Positions 32,127-41,010 of a stretch of 64,000 nucleotides of DNA are shown here, one piece after another (position 1 is the first letter of the stretch; each line of letters opens with the position of its first letter). This DNA comes from Streptomyces sp. NBC_00353. GTDB taxonomy: Bacteria > Actinomycetota > Actinomycetes > Streptomycetales > Streptomycetaceae. The notes under the pieces are model-generated. The model was given only the letters and a program-made list of their open reading frames with translations, did not search any database and had not been told where the DNA came from. Made by a program: the position numbers and the translations under genes. The stretch lies in assembly GCF_036108815.1 (NCBI RefSeq), contig NZ_CP107985.1, positions 5,146,001 to 5,210,000 of the forward strand. Reading direction: 5' to 3'.

Positions 32127-32245
32127 CCGACGGCGCGCCATGCGGCTTTCGCACCGCCTGTGCCACATGAGCCCCGTGAGTCTCCCCGGGGTGAGGCGTC
32201 ACGGCCGGCGTTACGTCCTCCGGCCTCACGGGCAGGCATCGGACC

Positions 32246-33031
32246 ATGCCCATGCTCGTCGGAACGTCAGGGTGGCAGTACAAGGACTGGCGCGGCGTTC
32301 TCTATCCACCCGGGCAACCGCAGCGGCTGTGGCTGGAGGAGTACGCCCGGCAATTCGCCACGGTGGAGAACAACAACGCCTTCTACCGGCTTCCCACTGC
32401 GGAGATCTTCGCCTCCTGGCGGGAGCGGACCCCGGAGGGGTTCGTCATGGCGGTCAAGGCCAGCCGCTACCTGACCCACCTGAAGCGGCTGCGCGACCCC
32501 GAGGAGCCGGTGCACCGGCTGATGGATCACGCCCGGGGTCTCGGCGATCGCCTGGGACCCGTGCTGCTGCAACTGCCGTCGCACTTCCGGGAGGACATCG
32601 AGGCTCTGGACGCCTGCCTGACCTGCTTTCCCGACACGGTCCGGGTGGCCGTCGAACTCCGGCACACCTCGTGGTGGGAGGCGGAGCGGAAGCTCCGGGC
32701 GGTGCTGGAACGGCATGGCAGCGCGCTGTGCTGGGCAGATCGGGGGTCCCGCCCGGTGACGCCGCTGTGGCGTACGGCGTCGTGGGGGTACGTACGGTTT
32801 CACGGCGGCATCGCAGAGCCGCTGCCGCGCTACGGCCGCCAGGCGTTGAAGTCCTGGGCCCGTCGCATCGTCGACACCTGGCCCGACAAGGACGACGTGT
32901 ATGTGTACTTCAACAACGACCTGGGCGGTGCGGCCGTCGTGGACGCCGCGAAGTTCGCGCGGGCGGCAGCCGCGTTGGGCCGGACGGTGAGCCGTACGCC
33001 TCCGGCCCCGCCGGCACGGTCCACGTCCTGA
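32246..33031 (+). CDS. DUF72 family protein (YecE-like)
   Basis: 261 residues. TIM-barrel-like family with all usual motifs: VGTSGWQYKDWRGVLYPP, FATVENNNAFYRLPTAEIFA, FVMAVKASRYLTHLKRL, RVAVELRHTSWW, YVRFHGG and VYVYFNNDLGGAAV. Cytoplasmic; biochemical function not established. It stands alone. An in-frame ATG at 32252 could also be the start. Confidence 0.92.
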   Translation: MPMLVGTSGWQYKDWRGVLYPPGQPQRLWLEEYARQFATVENNNAFYRLPTAEIFASWRERTPEGFVMAVKASRYLTHLKRLRDPEEPVHRLMDHARGLGDRLGPVLLQLPSHFREDIEALDACLTCFPDTVRVAVELRHTSWWEAERKLRAVLERHGSALCWADRGSRPVTPLWRTASWGYVRFHGGIAEPLPRYGRQALKSWARRIVDTWPDKDDVYVYFNNDLGGAAVVDAAKFARAAAALGRTVSRTPPAPPARSTS

Positions 33032-33499
33032 GGGAAGCGGCAGACCGGAAGCAGCGCCTGCACCACGGGCGGCACGGCGAGGCCGGTGCACCCGTCGTCC
33101 CGTGACATCAGCCACACAGACTTTTGGCACTCAGGTCGTCGAATAGTAGGTCGAGGCTTGACGGCATAGTGCGTTTTATCCGTCTTGATGCAGAAATCCT
33201 CCGAGCGGGATCGAGCGGTATTCGACCTGCTCAACACTTTCGCCCGTTCGCGCAGCGAACAACGGCTTCTGACGGACCAACGGACTCCTTCGCCACCCCG
33301 CGAGCCGGACCAGCACGCCCACGCGCCCGTTTCAAGAGCCGTCCATGGCTACGGGCCGAGGTAGTACTGGCGCCTGTTGCCGCACCCCGGCACCAGTTCC
33401 AAGAATGTCGGCCGCAAGGCGTCTCCGCGGCCCAGGTGCAGGAACTGGGCAGAGCCGGACCCCCTGGGGGCGCTCCGCGATCACCGAGCGAGGTCACGC
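33032..33499. other. Intergenic region, one possible small gene
   Basis: About 470 bases between the DUF72 and CAP-domain genes. Apart from the 58-codon frame at 33188-33364 nothing is recognisable. Confidence 0.4.
33188..33364 (+). CDS. Possible small protein
   Basis: A 58-residue frame, MQKSSERDRAVFDLLNTFAR then SRSEQRLL, ending in a Pro/His-rich tail. The first half has helical, protein-like composition unlike neighbouring non-coding frames. There is no ribosome-binding site, so it may be a fragment of a lost gene. Confidence 0.25.
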   Translation: MQKSSERDRAVFDLLNTFARSRSEQRLLTDQRTPSPPREPDQHAHAPVSRAVHGYGPR

Positions 33500-34162
33500 A
33501 TGAGGAAGCACCGCAGGAAGTCGTACTACCGGCCGATAGCCATCGCTGCCATCGCCGTAGGAGCCGTGGGTGTGCCCTCCGCCGCCATGGCCTGCCTGGA
33601 TACTCAGGGTGATGCGGGCGGTCGCCCCTCCGGCCACTGGGAGCACGTGAGCTCCCACAAGCGGTGGACGGGCTCCTCCTGGGGTCACGGGCCGACTGCG
33701 GGAGCGTCGAAGAGTCCCACTGCGGCTCCCAGCGCACCGCAGGCCACCGCGTCTCCCAGCGCACCTGCTACGACCGCACCGGCATCCGGGGCCACGGCCC
33801 GCGTACTGACGCTCGTCAACAACGAGCGCAGCAAGGCCGGATGCTCTCCGCTGACCATCAACGCGAAGCTGACCAAGGCCGCTCAGGACCACAGCAAGGA
33901 CATGGCATCCCACCAGAACATGTCCCACACGGGCTCCGACGGGTCGTCGCCCGGCGACCGCATCACGCGTGCCGGCTACAGCTGGAGCTCCTACGGCGAG
34001 AACGTCGCTTACGGCTACTCCACGCCCGAGAAGGTCATGGCGGCCTGGATGTCCAGCCCGGGCCACAAGCGCAACATCCTCGACTGCTCGTTCAAGGAGA
34101 TCGGCATCGGCCTCGCGCAGCCCGACAACTACTGGACTCAGGACTTCGGCACGGCCCGATAG
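33500..34162 (+). CDS. Secreted CAP-domain (SCP/PR1-like) protein
   Basis: 220 residues from the ATG at 33500. Signal peptide RPIAIAAIAVGAVGVPSAAM precedes a Cys and a Ser/Thr/Pro/Ala-rich linker (about residues 50-95). The CAP domain follows: RVLTLVNNERSKAGCSPLTI, MASHQNMSHTGSDGSSPGDR, SYGENVAYGYSTPEKVMAAW and MSSPGHKRNILDCSFKEIGI. The conserved His and Glu of the CAP cavity are present. Extracellular; bacterial members are of uncertain function. A strong bidirectional terminator follows. Confidence 0.9.
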   Translation: MRKHRRKSYYRPIAIAAIAVGAVGVPSAAMACLDTQGDAGGRPSGHWEHVSSHKRWTGSSWGHGPTAGASKSPTAAPSAPQATASPSAPATTAPASGATARVLTLVNNERSKAGCSPLTINAKLTKAAQDHSKDMASHQNMSHTGSDGSSPGDRITRAGYSWSSYGENVAYGYSTPEKVMAAWMSSPGHKRNILDCSFKEIGIGLAQPDNYWTQDFGTAR

Positions 34163-34194
34163 GGAACTGCGGGGATGGTGCGCAGCCTGCATCG

Positions 34195-34232
34195 GTGAAG
34201 GCCCCGACCGGCTCGCCGGCCGGGGCCTTCAC
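34195..34232 (+). terminator. Bidirectional terminator
   Basis: GTGAAGGCCCCGACCGG, loop CTCG, CCGGCCGGGGCCTTCAC: a 17-bp stem with one mismatch between the CAP gene and the convergent carboxypeptidase gene. Confidence 0.8.
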
Positions 34233-34335
34233 CATGGGTGCAGTTCCATGCGGTTGGGCGACCGTCGCCGCATGTCATGGCGCAGCTGGGGCGGGCCGCC
34301 CCGGCGGCCCGGCAGCAGGGTTCCCCGGGCCGGCG

Positions 34336-35949
34336 TCAGGAGGCACCGCTCGGGCCCTCCTGGAGATACGCGGCGATATCGGCCATGTCGTTCCCGATCG
34401 CCAGCACGCCCTTGATGTCGGGCGCCGACGCACCGTTCACCCCGGCGAAGAACACGTCGTAATGCCCCTTGCCGGTCTCCAGATACCCGGCGATGGTCTC
34501 CGCGCCCACGCTCAGCCGGTCGTTGAGGAGGTCTCCACCCGCGACGGTGCCGGTCTTCGCGGAGACCTTGCCGCGGGCGGGGCAGTTCCGGCAGGAGATC
34601 GCGAGGGACCCGTCGACGCCCAGCGTGGGCAGCGCCTCCCGGAAGCGGGTCGCGTCGGGGGTGCTCTGCCAGTGCGTGAGGATCTGGGCGACGGCGCGGG
34701 GCGTGGTGCGGTCGTTCGGGTTGCCGCCGCGGCCGTCGGCGAGCTGAACCGTCTTGCGGTCCACCTTGGCGCTGTCCAGGAACTTCGCAAGCACGGGAAA
34801 ACCGTCCGCGCACCGGGAACTGCCCGTGCTGACGGCCATGAGGCAGATCCCGAGGTTCGCCCCGAGGTTGTGGCTCACCTTGAGGATGAGCCGGGCGTAC
34901 TCGTCGTAGGACGGAGAGGCGAACCGGGCCACCTCCGGCGCGCCCTCGTACGACCGGGGCAGCCGGCCGGCCGGGTTGGGCCCCACGGGTTTGGCGGTGA
35001 CCTCGACCCCGGCCCGCTTCAGTGCCTCGATCAGGGCAGTACGGCCGAAGGTGTTCGGATCGCGGATGTCGGACACCCGCAGAACCGGGTCGGAATCGGC
35101 GGCGATGGTGCCGGAGAGCTTGATGCGGGTGCCGTCGGCGGAGGGTTTCACCGTGATGTCGGTGGGCTTGCCGGCCGCGACGGTACGGACGGTGGACGAC
35201 ACGGTGTACGGCGCCACCCGCGGACGCCAGTCGAGCCGGGCCGGCGTGCCCGGACCGTCGCCGGGGGTGGTGAGCAGATCGATCAGGTTGTCATTGATGA
35301 TCAGCGGCGTCGGGGTCGGATCGAGCTCCGGGTCGGGGCGGAACAGCCGCGCGTCCACGATCACGTCGCCGTCCACCTTGGTGATCCCCGAGGCGCGCAC
35401 CTGCCGGGCCAATTGGTCGATGCCGGCCAGCGGGTTCTGCGGGGTGAGGGTCGCTCCGGGGACATCGTCGGCGTAGGTGTGGTCGATGGTGGTGAAGGCG
35501 ACGGTGCCGTCCGCACGCGTGCGGCCACCGAGGGTCAGGTCACCCTGGGCAACGAGATCCAGGTCCCCGGTGAGGGTCGTGCCCCGGCGCTTTCCGACGG
35601 CGTGCACCGGTGTGACGAAGCGGTGATCGCTGCCGAGCGTGTGCCAGGTGCCGCTGACGCTGAACAGTTTGGCCACCGACCCGGGGACGAAGAACTCGTC
35701 GGCGGCGCGCGTCTGCAGGATCTCGCCGGTCGCCGGGTTCTGCTGGAACAGCCCCCACTGGGCATGCGGGTAGTAGGGCTTGTGCATGATCGCCGCGATG
35801 CGCGGGTCGAGGCCGGCCAGCTCCTTCGACGGCGTCACCCAGGCAAGGCCGAACGCGGCCACACTGCCGGCGAGCAGGAGGCCGAGGACGGTGAGGACAC
35901 GCTGACTGTTCCGGCTTCGGCTCCGGTCTGGCGTGATGGCTGATGACAT
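34336..35949 (-). CDS. D-alanyl-D-alanine carboxypeptidase, PBP4/DacB family
   Basis: 537 residues from the ATG at 35949, 7 nt after GGAG; an upstream GTG is not preferred. An N-terminal hydrophobic segment (VLTVLGLLLAGSVAAFGLAW) exports and probably anchors it. Penicillin-binding motifs: SxxK in FFVPGSVAKLFSVSG, SxN in LKVSHNLGANLG, KTG in KVSAKTGTVAGGD. The large insertion between SxxK and SxN is typical of class C type-4 PBPs. It trims or cross-link-cleaves peptidoglycan outside the membrane. Monocistronic. Confidence 0.92.
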   Translation of the reverse strand: MSSAITPDRSRSRNSQRVLTVLGLLLAGSVAAFGLAWVTPSKELAGLDPRIAAIMHKPYYPHAQWGLFQQNPATGEILQTRAADEFFVPGSVAKLFSVSGTWHTLGSDHRFVTPVHAVGKRRGTTLTGDLDLVAQGDLTLGGRTRADGTVAFTTIDHTYADDVPGATLTPQNPLAGIDQLARQVRASGITKVDGDVIVDARLFRPDPELDPTPTPLIINDNLIDLLTTPGDGPGTPARLDWRPRVAPYTVSSTVRTVAAGKPTDITVKPSADGTRIKLSGTIAADSDPVLRVSDIRDPNTFGRTALIEALKRAGVEVTAKPVGPNPAGRLPRSYEGAPEVARFASPSYDEYARLILKVSHNLGANLGICLMAVSTGSSRCADGFPVLAKFLDSAKVDRKTVQLADGRGGNPNDRTTPRAVAQILTHWQSTPDATRFREALPTLGVDGSLAISCRNCPARGKVSAKTGTVAGGDLLNDRLSVGAETIAGYLETGKGHYDVFFAGVNGASAPDIKGVLAIGNDMADIAAYLQEGPSGAS

Positions 35950-36146
35950 GCGGACTCCACGTGGTGTGTGGTTCGCGGTGCTCACTGGGACCGAAAAAGG
36001 GTGCTTCGAGGCTATGGGCCGTGAAGGGCGGAACGTTTCGGCGCGGCGAGCGGGTCCCCCGGACGGTCGCGGAACGGGGCGCCGGATGCGCCCGTATGGT
36101 CGCGAGGGGGCGTCGGCTCACGCCTCCAGCGGCGCGGGCAGGTGGC

Positions 36147-36947
36147 TCACTTCCCCAGCAGCGCGGGCAGGTCCGCGAAGGAGTCCAGGACGTGGTCCGG
36201 GGTGCCGGTGGCGGACCTGTGTGTCTCGGGCAGGTATTTGCCGGTCCTGACCAGTACGCCGGTGATACCGAAGCGCTGCGCCGCCAGTACGTCGGTCTCG
36301 ATGTCGTCGCCCACCATCAGCGTCTCGGACGCGACGGCGCCGAGGTGGGCCAGCGCGGTGGCGTAGAACGCCTCGGCGGGCTTGCCGGTGACTTCCGCCT
36401 CGACCCGGGCGGCCCGTTCCAGCCCCGGGAGGAACGCCCCGGTGTCGAGGTCGAACCCTTCCGACGTGCGCCAGTACAGGTTCCGGTGCATCGCGATCAG
36501 CCTGGCGCCGCGCTGGAGGTGGCGGAAGGCCGCATTGAGGGCCGCGTAGCCGAACGCGTCGCCCGCGCCTCCCACGACGACCACGTCCACGTCCCCCGGG
36601 GCGCCCTCCCCCACGTCGACGAGTGTCACGCCCGCCAGGTCTTCGCGGACATCGCCGCTGTTGAGCAGCGCGCACCGGGCGCCGGGGTAGCGCTCGCGCA
36701 GATACGCGGCGGTGACCGACGGTGCGGTGAGGATGTCGTCCTCGCCGATGGGGAAGCCCGCCCCGGCCAGTTTCGCGGCGATGCGGGCGCGGGTGCGGGA
36801 CGTGGTGTTGGTGACCAGGGCGAGCGGGAGTCCGGCGGTACGCAGCCGCTCCATGGCCGCCACAGCGCCGGGCAGCGGCTGCCAGTCCACGGTGAGCACG
36901 CCGTCGATGTCGATCAGGGCCGCTCCGGACACTCCGATTCGTTCCAT
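36147..36947 (-). CDS. HAD-IIA family hydrolase
   Basis: 266 residues from the ATG at 36947; a GTG at 37019 with GGGGAGA before it would add 24 basic residues. Motif I is GAALIDIDGVLTVDWQPLPG, with the nucleophile Asp and the acid Asp two residues later. Motif II is LALVTNTTSRTRARIAAKL, and motifs III/IV are TLMVGDDIETDVLAAQRFGI. The NagD-like cap lies between. A cytoplasmic phosphatase for a small phosphorylated metabolite; substrate unknown. Divergent from the phosphoribosyltransferase gene. Confidence 0.88.
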   Translation of the reverse strand: MERIGVSGAALIDIDGVLTVDWQPLPGAVAAMERLRTAGLPLALVTNTTSRTRARIAAKLAGAGFPIGEDDILTAPSVTAAYLRERYPGARCALLNSGDVREDLAGVTLVDVGEGAPGDVDVVVVGGAGDAFGYAALNAAFRHLQRGARLIAMHRNLYWRTSEGFDLDTGAFLPGLERAARVEAEVTGKPAEAFYATALAHLGAVASETLMVGDDIETDVLAAQRFGITGVLVRTGKYLPETHRSATGTPDHVLDSFADLPALLGK

Positions 36948-37048
36948 ACAGTCGAATGTCGCCGACTTGCGGGACCGCCGCACATGGGGTTGCTTCGAAG
37001 TAGGTACGTACGTGGTCACTGTCTCCCCTGGGTCGGGGGTGAACCACT

Positions 37049-37675
37049 GTGTTGTTCACCGATCGCACGGATGCGGGGCAGCGCCTCGCCGAAGCGCTCA
37101 AGCATCTGGCGGGGGAGAAACCCGTGGTGCTGGGTCTGCCGCGCGGCGGGGTTCCCGTGGCCGCGGCGGTTGCCACGGCCCTCGGCGCCCCCCTCGACGT
37201 GATCGTGGTCCGCAAGCTCGGCGTCCCGTACCACCGTGAGCTGGCCTTCGGTGCCATCGGGGAGGGCGGTGTGCGGGTGATCAACGACGACGTCGTCCGA
37301 CGCGGAGGGCTGAATCCCGCGGACATCGCCACTGTCGAGCGCGCCGAGCAGGCGGCACTCGTACGGCAGGCCGAACAGTTCCGTGACGACCGGCCCCGGC
37401 TGCCGCTCGAGGGCCGTACCGCGATCGTGATCGACGACGGGATCGCGACCGGTGCCACGGCCTCGGCGGCCTGCCAGGTCGTACGGGCACAGGGCGCGGC
37501 CCGCGTGGTGCTGGCCGTTCCGGTGGCTCCCGCGGACACGGTGGCCTGGCTGCGTACGCAGGTGGACGAGGTCGTCTGCCTCTCCACGCCGGTTCTGTTC
37601 TCGGCCGTCGGCGAGTGGTACCGGGACTTCTCCCAGACCTCCGACGAGGAAGTCCTCTCCCTGTTGAAGGCGTAG
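37049..37675 (+). CDS. Phosphoribosyltransferase family protein
   Basis: 208 residues from a GTG. The PRPP-binding loop AIVIDDGIATGATASAACQV is intact. The N-terminal VVLGLPRGGVPVAAAVATAL and LDVIVVRKLGVPYHRELAFG are characteristic of the stand-alone family often found beside erythromycin-esterase or dienelactone-hydrolase proteins in actinobacteria. The exact base substrate is not known. Cytoplasmic. Overlaps no neighbour. Confidence 0.88.
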   Translation: MLFTDRTDAGQRLAEALKHLAGEKPVVLGLPRGGVPVAAAVATALGAPLDVIVVRKLGVPYHRELAFGAIGEGGVRVINDDVVRRGGLNPADIATVERAEQAALVRQAEQFRDDRPRLPLEGRTAIVIDDGIATGATASAACQVVRAQGAARVVLAVPVAPADTVAWLRTQVDEVVCLSTPVLFSAVGEWYRDFSQTSDEEVLSLLKA

Positions 37676-37828
37676 AGCCACCCCGATCCCTGATCCATAC
37701 CCTGATCCCTAGATCCCTACGGGGCCGGGTGGAGCCGCCCGGAGCCGCTCCATCGATTCACGCCTGCCGCCGTACAGACCCGTATACAGTGCGAAAAACA
37801 TGCAACTTCAAGTACATGGGGGGCCGAC

Positions 37829-38194
37829 ATGGCACTGTTCGGGAACGCGCACACCATCGATACGGCGACGGCGCAGCAGGACTTCGCGCGGCTGCTGGGC
37901 CAGGGCGAACAGGTGCACGCCGCGTACCTGCTGATACGCGACACCATCCTCTTCACCGACCGGCGTCTCCTCCTCGTCGACAAGCAGGGGATCACCGGCA
38001 AGAAGGTGGAGTACCACTCCGTGCCGTACCGGAGCATCACGCATTTCGCCGTGGAGACCGCCGGCACGTTCGACCTCGACGCGGAGCTCAAGATCTGGGT
38101 CTCGGGCACCTCGTTGCCGATCCAGAAGACCTTCACCAAGGGCGTCGACATCTACGAGGTGCAGGCGATCCTCACCCAGTTCGTGGCGAAGTAG
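37829..38194 (+). CDS. Bacterial PH-domain protein
   Basis: 121 residues. It is almost entirely one pleckstrin-homology-like fold: GEQVHAAYLLIRDTILFTDR, RLLLVDKQGITGKKVEYHSV, PYRSITHFAVETAGTFDLDA, ELKIWVSGTSLPIQKTFTKG, then a C-terminal helix VDIYEVQAILTQFVAK. Small single-domain PH proteins of this kind are cytoplasmic and of unknown role. The stop codon lies inside a terminator stem. Confidence 0.9.
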   Translation: MALFGNAHTIDTATAQQDFARLLGQGEQVHAAYLLIRDTILFTDRRLLLVDKQGITGKKVEYHSVPYRSITHFAVETAGTFDLDAELKIWVSGTSLPIQKTFTKGVDIYEVQAILTQFVAK

Positions 38195-38223
38195 GGTCCC
38201 GTCGGCTGCGCGGGCGGGACCCT
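38193..38223 (+). terminator. Terminator between convergent genes
   Basis: AGGGTCCCG (38193-38201) pairs with CGGGACCCT (38215-38223). The left arm starts in the stop codon of the PH-domain gene; the hairpin ends 12 nt before the end of the convergent hydrolase gene. Confidence 0.7.
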
Positions 38224-38234
38224 GCTCGGCCCAT

Positions 38235-39752
38235 TCAGTCCACGCAGTACGCGTCCTCCGCCGGGCGTACCCCCGTCGTGAGGAACTCGGTGACCTTGCC
38301 CGTGCCGCACACGTTGCCGTTGCCCAGGTAGACGCCGTGGCCCCCGTGGTCGACCGTGACGAGTCGCGCACGGTCGCCCAGGGCCTCGCGCATCTTCAGC
38401 GCACCGAAGTACGGGGTCGCGGGGTCCCGGAGGTTCTGGATCATCAGGATGTTGGACGGGCCCTCCGAGGTGATCGTGGTCGGCTTCTCGGCGGGTGCGT
38501 TCTTCCAGAACGCGCAGGGCGTGATGTTGGCCGGCATCCCGGCCGTCAGCGGGTGACGCACCCGGTCGGCGGCCACCGCCCTCCGGTACGAGGAGACGGA
38601 TGCCGGCCAGCGCACGTCGTTGCAGATGACGGCCACCATGACCGCGGCGTCCTGGTCCGGCAGCGGGTTCGCGAGATCGGCCGGGAGAACCGGTGTGGCG
38701 GCCGGGTCCTGGGCCGCCAGGACGAGCCGGGCCGACTGCTCGAACGAGGCGTCGCTGTAGAGGGCGCTCTGCAGCGCCTGCCGCAGCCGGTTGCCGGTCA
38801 GCGCGACGCCCGACGTGGTCGTCGCCTTCGGCTCACGGTCCAGCTTCGCCGCCAGGGACAGGAACAACGGCCGTACGTCCTCGGCCCGTCGGGCCAGCCG
38901 CAGCCCCTTGGTCTCCTGCGCCGGATCCGATGCCCAGGCCGCGAAGTCCCGGAAGCGGTCGTCCGCCGCCTGCGACATGTTGGCCAGCCAGCCGCGCGCG
39001 ACCCGGGCCGGGTCGGGGTCACCGGCGCTGTCCAGCACCCAACGGTCCGTGTGCTGCGGGTACTTCTGCGCGTACACGGCGCCTACGTACGTACCGTACG
39101 AGACCCCCCACGCCGACAGTTTCTCCTCGCCCAGCGCCTGCCGGAAGCGGTCGATGTCGCGCACCTCGTTCGCCGTGGTGAAGCTGCGCAGCACGGCGCC
39201 CCCGTTGCGTGCGCAGGCCTCGGCGGTACGCCGGGCCCGGGCGACGTTCTCCGTGATGCCGCCGCCCGGCTCCGGCCAGGAGCGCAGGCTCGTCATGTAC
39301 CGGTCGTCCTCGTCGAGCCCGCAGTTCGCCCGCGTACTGCCGCCGACCCCGCGCGGATCGAGGCCTACCAGGTCGTAAGCCCCCGCCATTTCCTTCTGCA
39401 GTGCCGCCCCCTTCTGCGTCAGCCGCTGCACCCCGGCGCTGCCCGGCCCGCCCGGGATCACGATCAACGTGCCGCGCCGCGCCTCGGGACGGTCACTGCG
39501 CAGACGGGAGACGGCGAGGGTGAGCTGCGGGCCGGCCGGGTCGGCGTAGTCGAGCGGTACGGGCAGGTCGGCGCACTCCTGCCCGGCAGGTCCGCCGGCC
39601 CGGGCGCAGGGTCGCCAGGTGAGGGCGGGGACAGAAGTGCTGGACTTCGCCGGTACGGCCTGGGCCGTCGGGGCGGCGGCGGCCGTCAGGGACGTGGCGA
39701 CGGCGGCTGCGGAGAGCACGAGAAGCAGAGCCCGATTGCTGGAAGTGGTCAT
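38235..39752 (-). CDS. Secreted alpha/beta hydrolase with TAP-like C-terminus
   Basis: 505 residues from the ATG at 39752, which gives a clean signal peptide (LLLVLSAAAVATSLTAAAAP, end near AQA); a start at 39788 adds 12 residues. Oxyanion region VIPGGPGSAGVQ, nucleophile in AWGVSYGTYVGAVYAQKYPQ, acid Asp in IQNLRDPATPYFGALKM and His in TVDHGGHGVYLGNGNVC. The layout matches Streptomyces tripeptidyl aminopeptidases (Tap/SlpD/SlpE), which remove N-terminal tripeptides from secreted proteins. Extracellular or surface-bound. Confidence 0.9.
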   Translation of the reverse strand: MTTSSNRALLLVLSAAAVATSLTAAAAPTAQAVPAKSSTSVPALTWRPCARAGGPAGQECADLPVPLDYADPAGPQLTLAVSRLRSDRPEARRGTLIVIPGGPGSAGVQRLTQKGAALQKEMAGAYDLVGLDPRGVGGSTRANCGLDEDDRYMTSLRSWPEPGGGITENVARARRTAEACARNGGAVLRSFTTANEVRDIDRFRQALGEEKLSAWGVSYGTYVGAVYAQKYPQHTDRWVLDSAGDPDPARVARGWLANMSQAADDRFRDFAAWASDPAQETKGLRLARRAEDVRPLFLSLAAKLDREPKATTTSGVALTGNRLRQALQSALYSDASFEQSARLVLAAQDPAATPVLPADLANPLPDQDAAVMVAVICNDVRWPASVSSYRRAVAADRVRHPLTAGMPANITPCAFWKNAPAEKPTTITSEGPSNILMIQNLRDPATPYFGALKMREALGDRARLVTVDHGGHGVYLGNGNVCGTGKVTEFLTTGVRPAEDAYCVD

Positions 39753-39950
39753 GGGCCAAGGCTTGTTGAGCGGAACCCTCTTTCCCATCCGGCAGGCGTG
39801 ACGGCCTCCGGTGGGGGTAGCCCCCGAGGCCCTCAGGGCGGTCACCCGAGCGTCGTGCCGGGCCACGGGCGCGGGACGGCCCGGTGTCCACCGGTGGTCA
39901 GGGCAGAGGGACTTGCTCGACATGCGGCCGTCCGGAGAACGAACCGGAGG

Positions 39951-40694
39951 TCAGCCGTTCCTCCTGCCGAACAGCAGCTTCCACGGTGCGATCGCCGACT
40001 CGATCTGTACGCGCAGCCCGAGCTTCGATTCGCCGTTGACCCGCTCCTCGAATCTGATCGGCACCTCGACGATTCTCAGTCCGCGCCTGACCGTCCGGTA
40101 GTTCATCTCCACCTGGAAGGAATATCCGTTGCTGCGGATGGACGGCAGATCGATCGCCTTCAGGGCGTCCGCACGCCATGCCTTGAAACCGGCCGTGGCA
40201 TCCTTCACGTGCAGTCGCAGAATCGCGTTGACGTAGAAATTCGCCCAGGCGGAGAGCGCCTTGCGGTGCCAAGGCCACTCGGTCGCGAGCGAACCGCCCG
40301 CCACATAACGGGAGCCGATCACGACTGCGGCATCCTCGGCGAAGAGTTTCTCGATCATGAGCGGGACCACCGAGGCCGGGTGGGAGAGGTCGGCGTCCAT
40401 CTGAATGACGACGTCCGCTTCTTCTGCGAGCGCGCGCGTCATACCGGCGACATACGCGCGGCCCAGCCCGTTCTTCTCCGTTCGGTGCAGAACGCCGACG
40501 ATGCCCGAGGTCTCGGCCGCGAGCCGGTCCGCCACCTCGCCCGTACCGTCGGGCGAATTGTCGTCCACCACGAGAATATGCAGGTTCGGTACGTGCAGAT
40601 CTGTGAGCAGATCGACGAGGACGGGCAGGTTCGTCCGCTCGTTGTAGGTGGGGACGACCACCACGACCTTCGGGGAAGTCTTCTCCACGACCAT
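39951..40694 (-). CDS. ppm1: Polyprenol monophosphomannose synthase
   Basis: 247 residues, a soluble GT2 domain. VVVVVPTYNERTNLPVLVDL and ILVVDDNSPDGTGEVADRLA give the nucleotide-sugar site; DVVIQMDADLSHP holds the DXD motif; SRYVAGGSLATEWPWHRKAL and KDATAGFKAWRADAL match dolichyl-phosphate mannose synthases. Transfers mannose from GDP-mannose to polyprenyl phosphate at the inner face of the membrane. The donor feeds GT-C enzymes such as protein O-mannosyltransferase. A GT-C gene is divergent next door. Confidence 0.88.
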   Translation of the reverse strand: MVVEKTSPKVVVVVPTYNERTNLPVLVDLLTDLHVPNLHILVVDDNSPDGTGEVADRLAAETSGIVGVLHRTEKNGLGRAYVAGMTRALAEEADVVIQMDADLSHPASVVPLMIEKLFAEDAAVVIGSRYVAGGSLATEWPWHRKALSAWANFYVNAILRLHVKDATAGFKAWRADALKAIDLPSIRSNGYSFQVEMNYRTVRRGLRIVEVPIRFEERVNGESKLGLRVQIESAIAPWKLLFGRRNG

Positions 40695-41010
40695 TCCCTT
40701 GCGTTCTCAGGCGTTTGCCGGTGATTCACGCTCTTGATCCGCGCGAGCCTAGCAGTCGGGAACGGCGCCTCCGCGAGTTCGCCCGGGCAGCTGCGCGCAT
40801 CGCACCGGCCGCCCGATCCGCAAGACAGCTGCTGTCGCCGAGGCGATACGGGCCCGGCAGAAGTCGATACGCGCGCCCCACTTACTTCAAGGGCCCGAAG
40901 CGATGAAAAAAGGCCATCTCGATTCCGCACGCGCCGTGCGGGAACAGGGCTGAATCTTCCCGGACTTCCCGGGTTCTGGGTACGCTGACGAGAGCGCAGA
41001 CCCGGGTCCG
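40695..41010. other. Divergent promoter region
   Basis: About 315 bases between ppm1 and the GT-C gene. It contains a short hairpin CCGCACG-CGC-CGTGCGG near 40930 and no gene. Confidence 0.4.
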
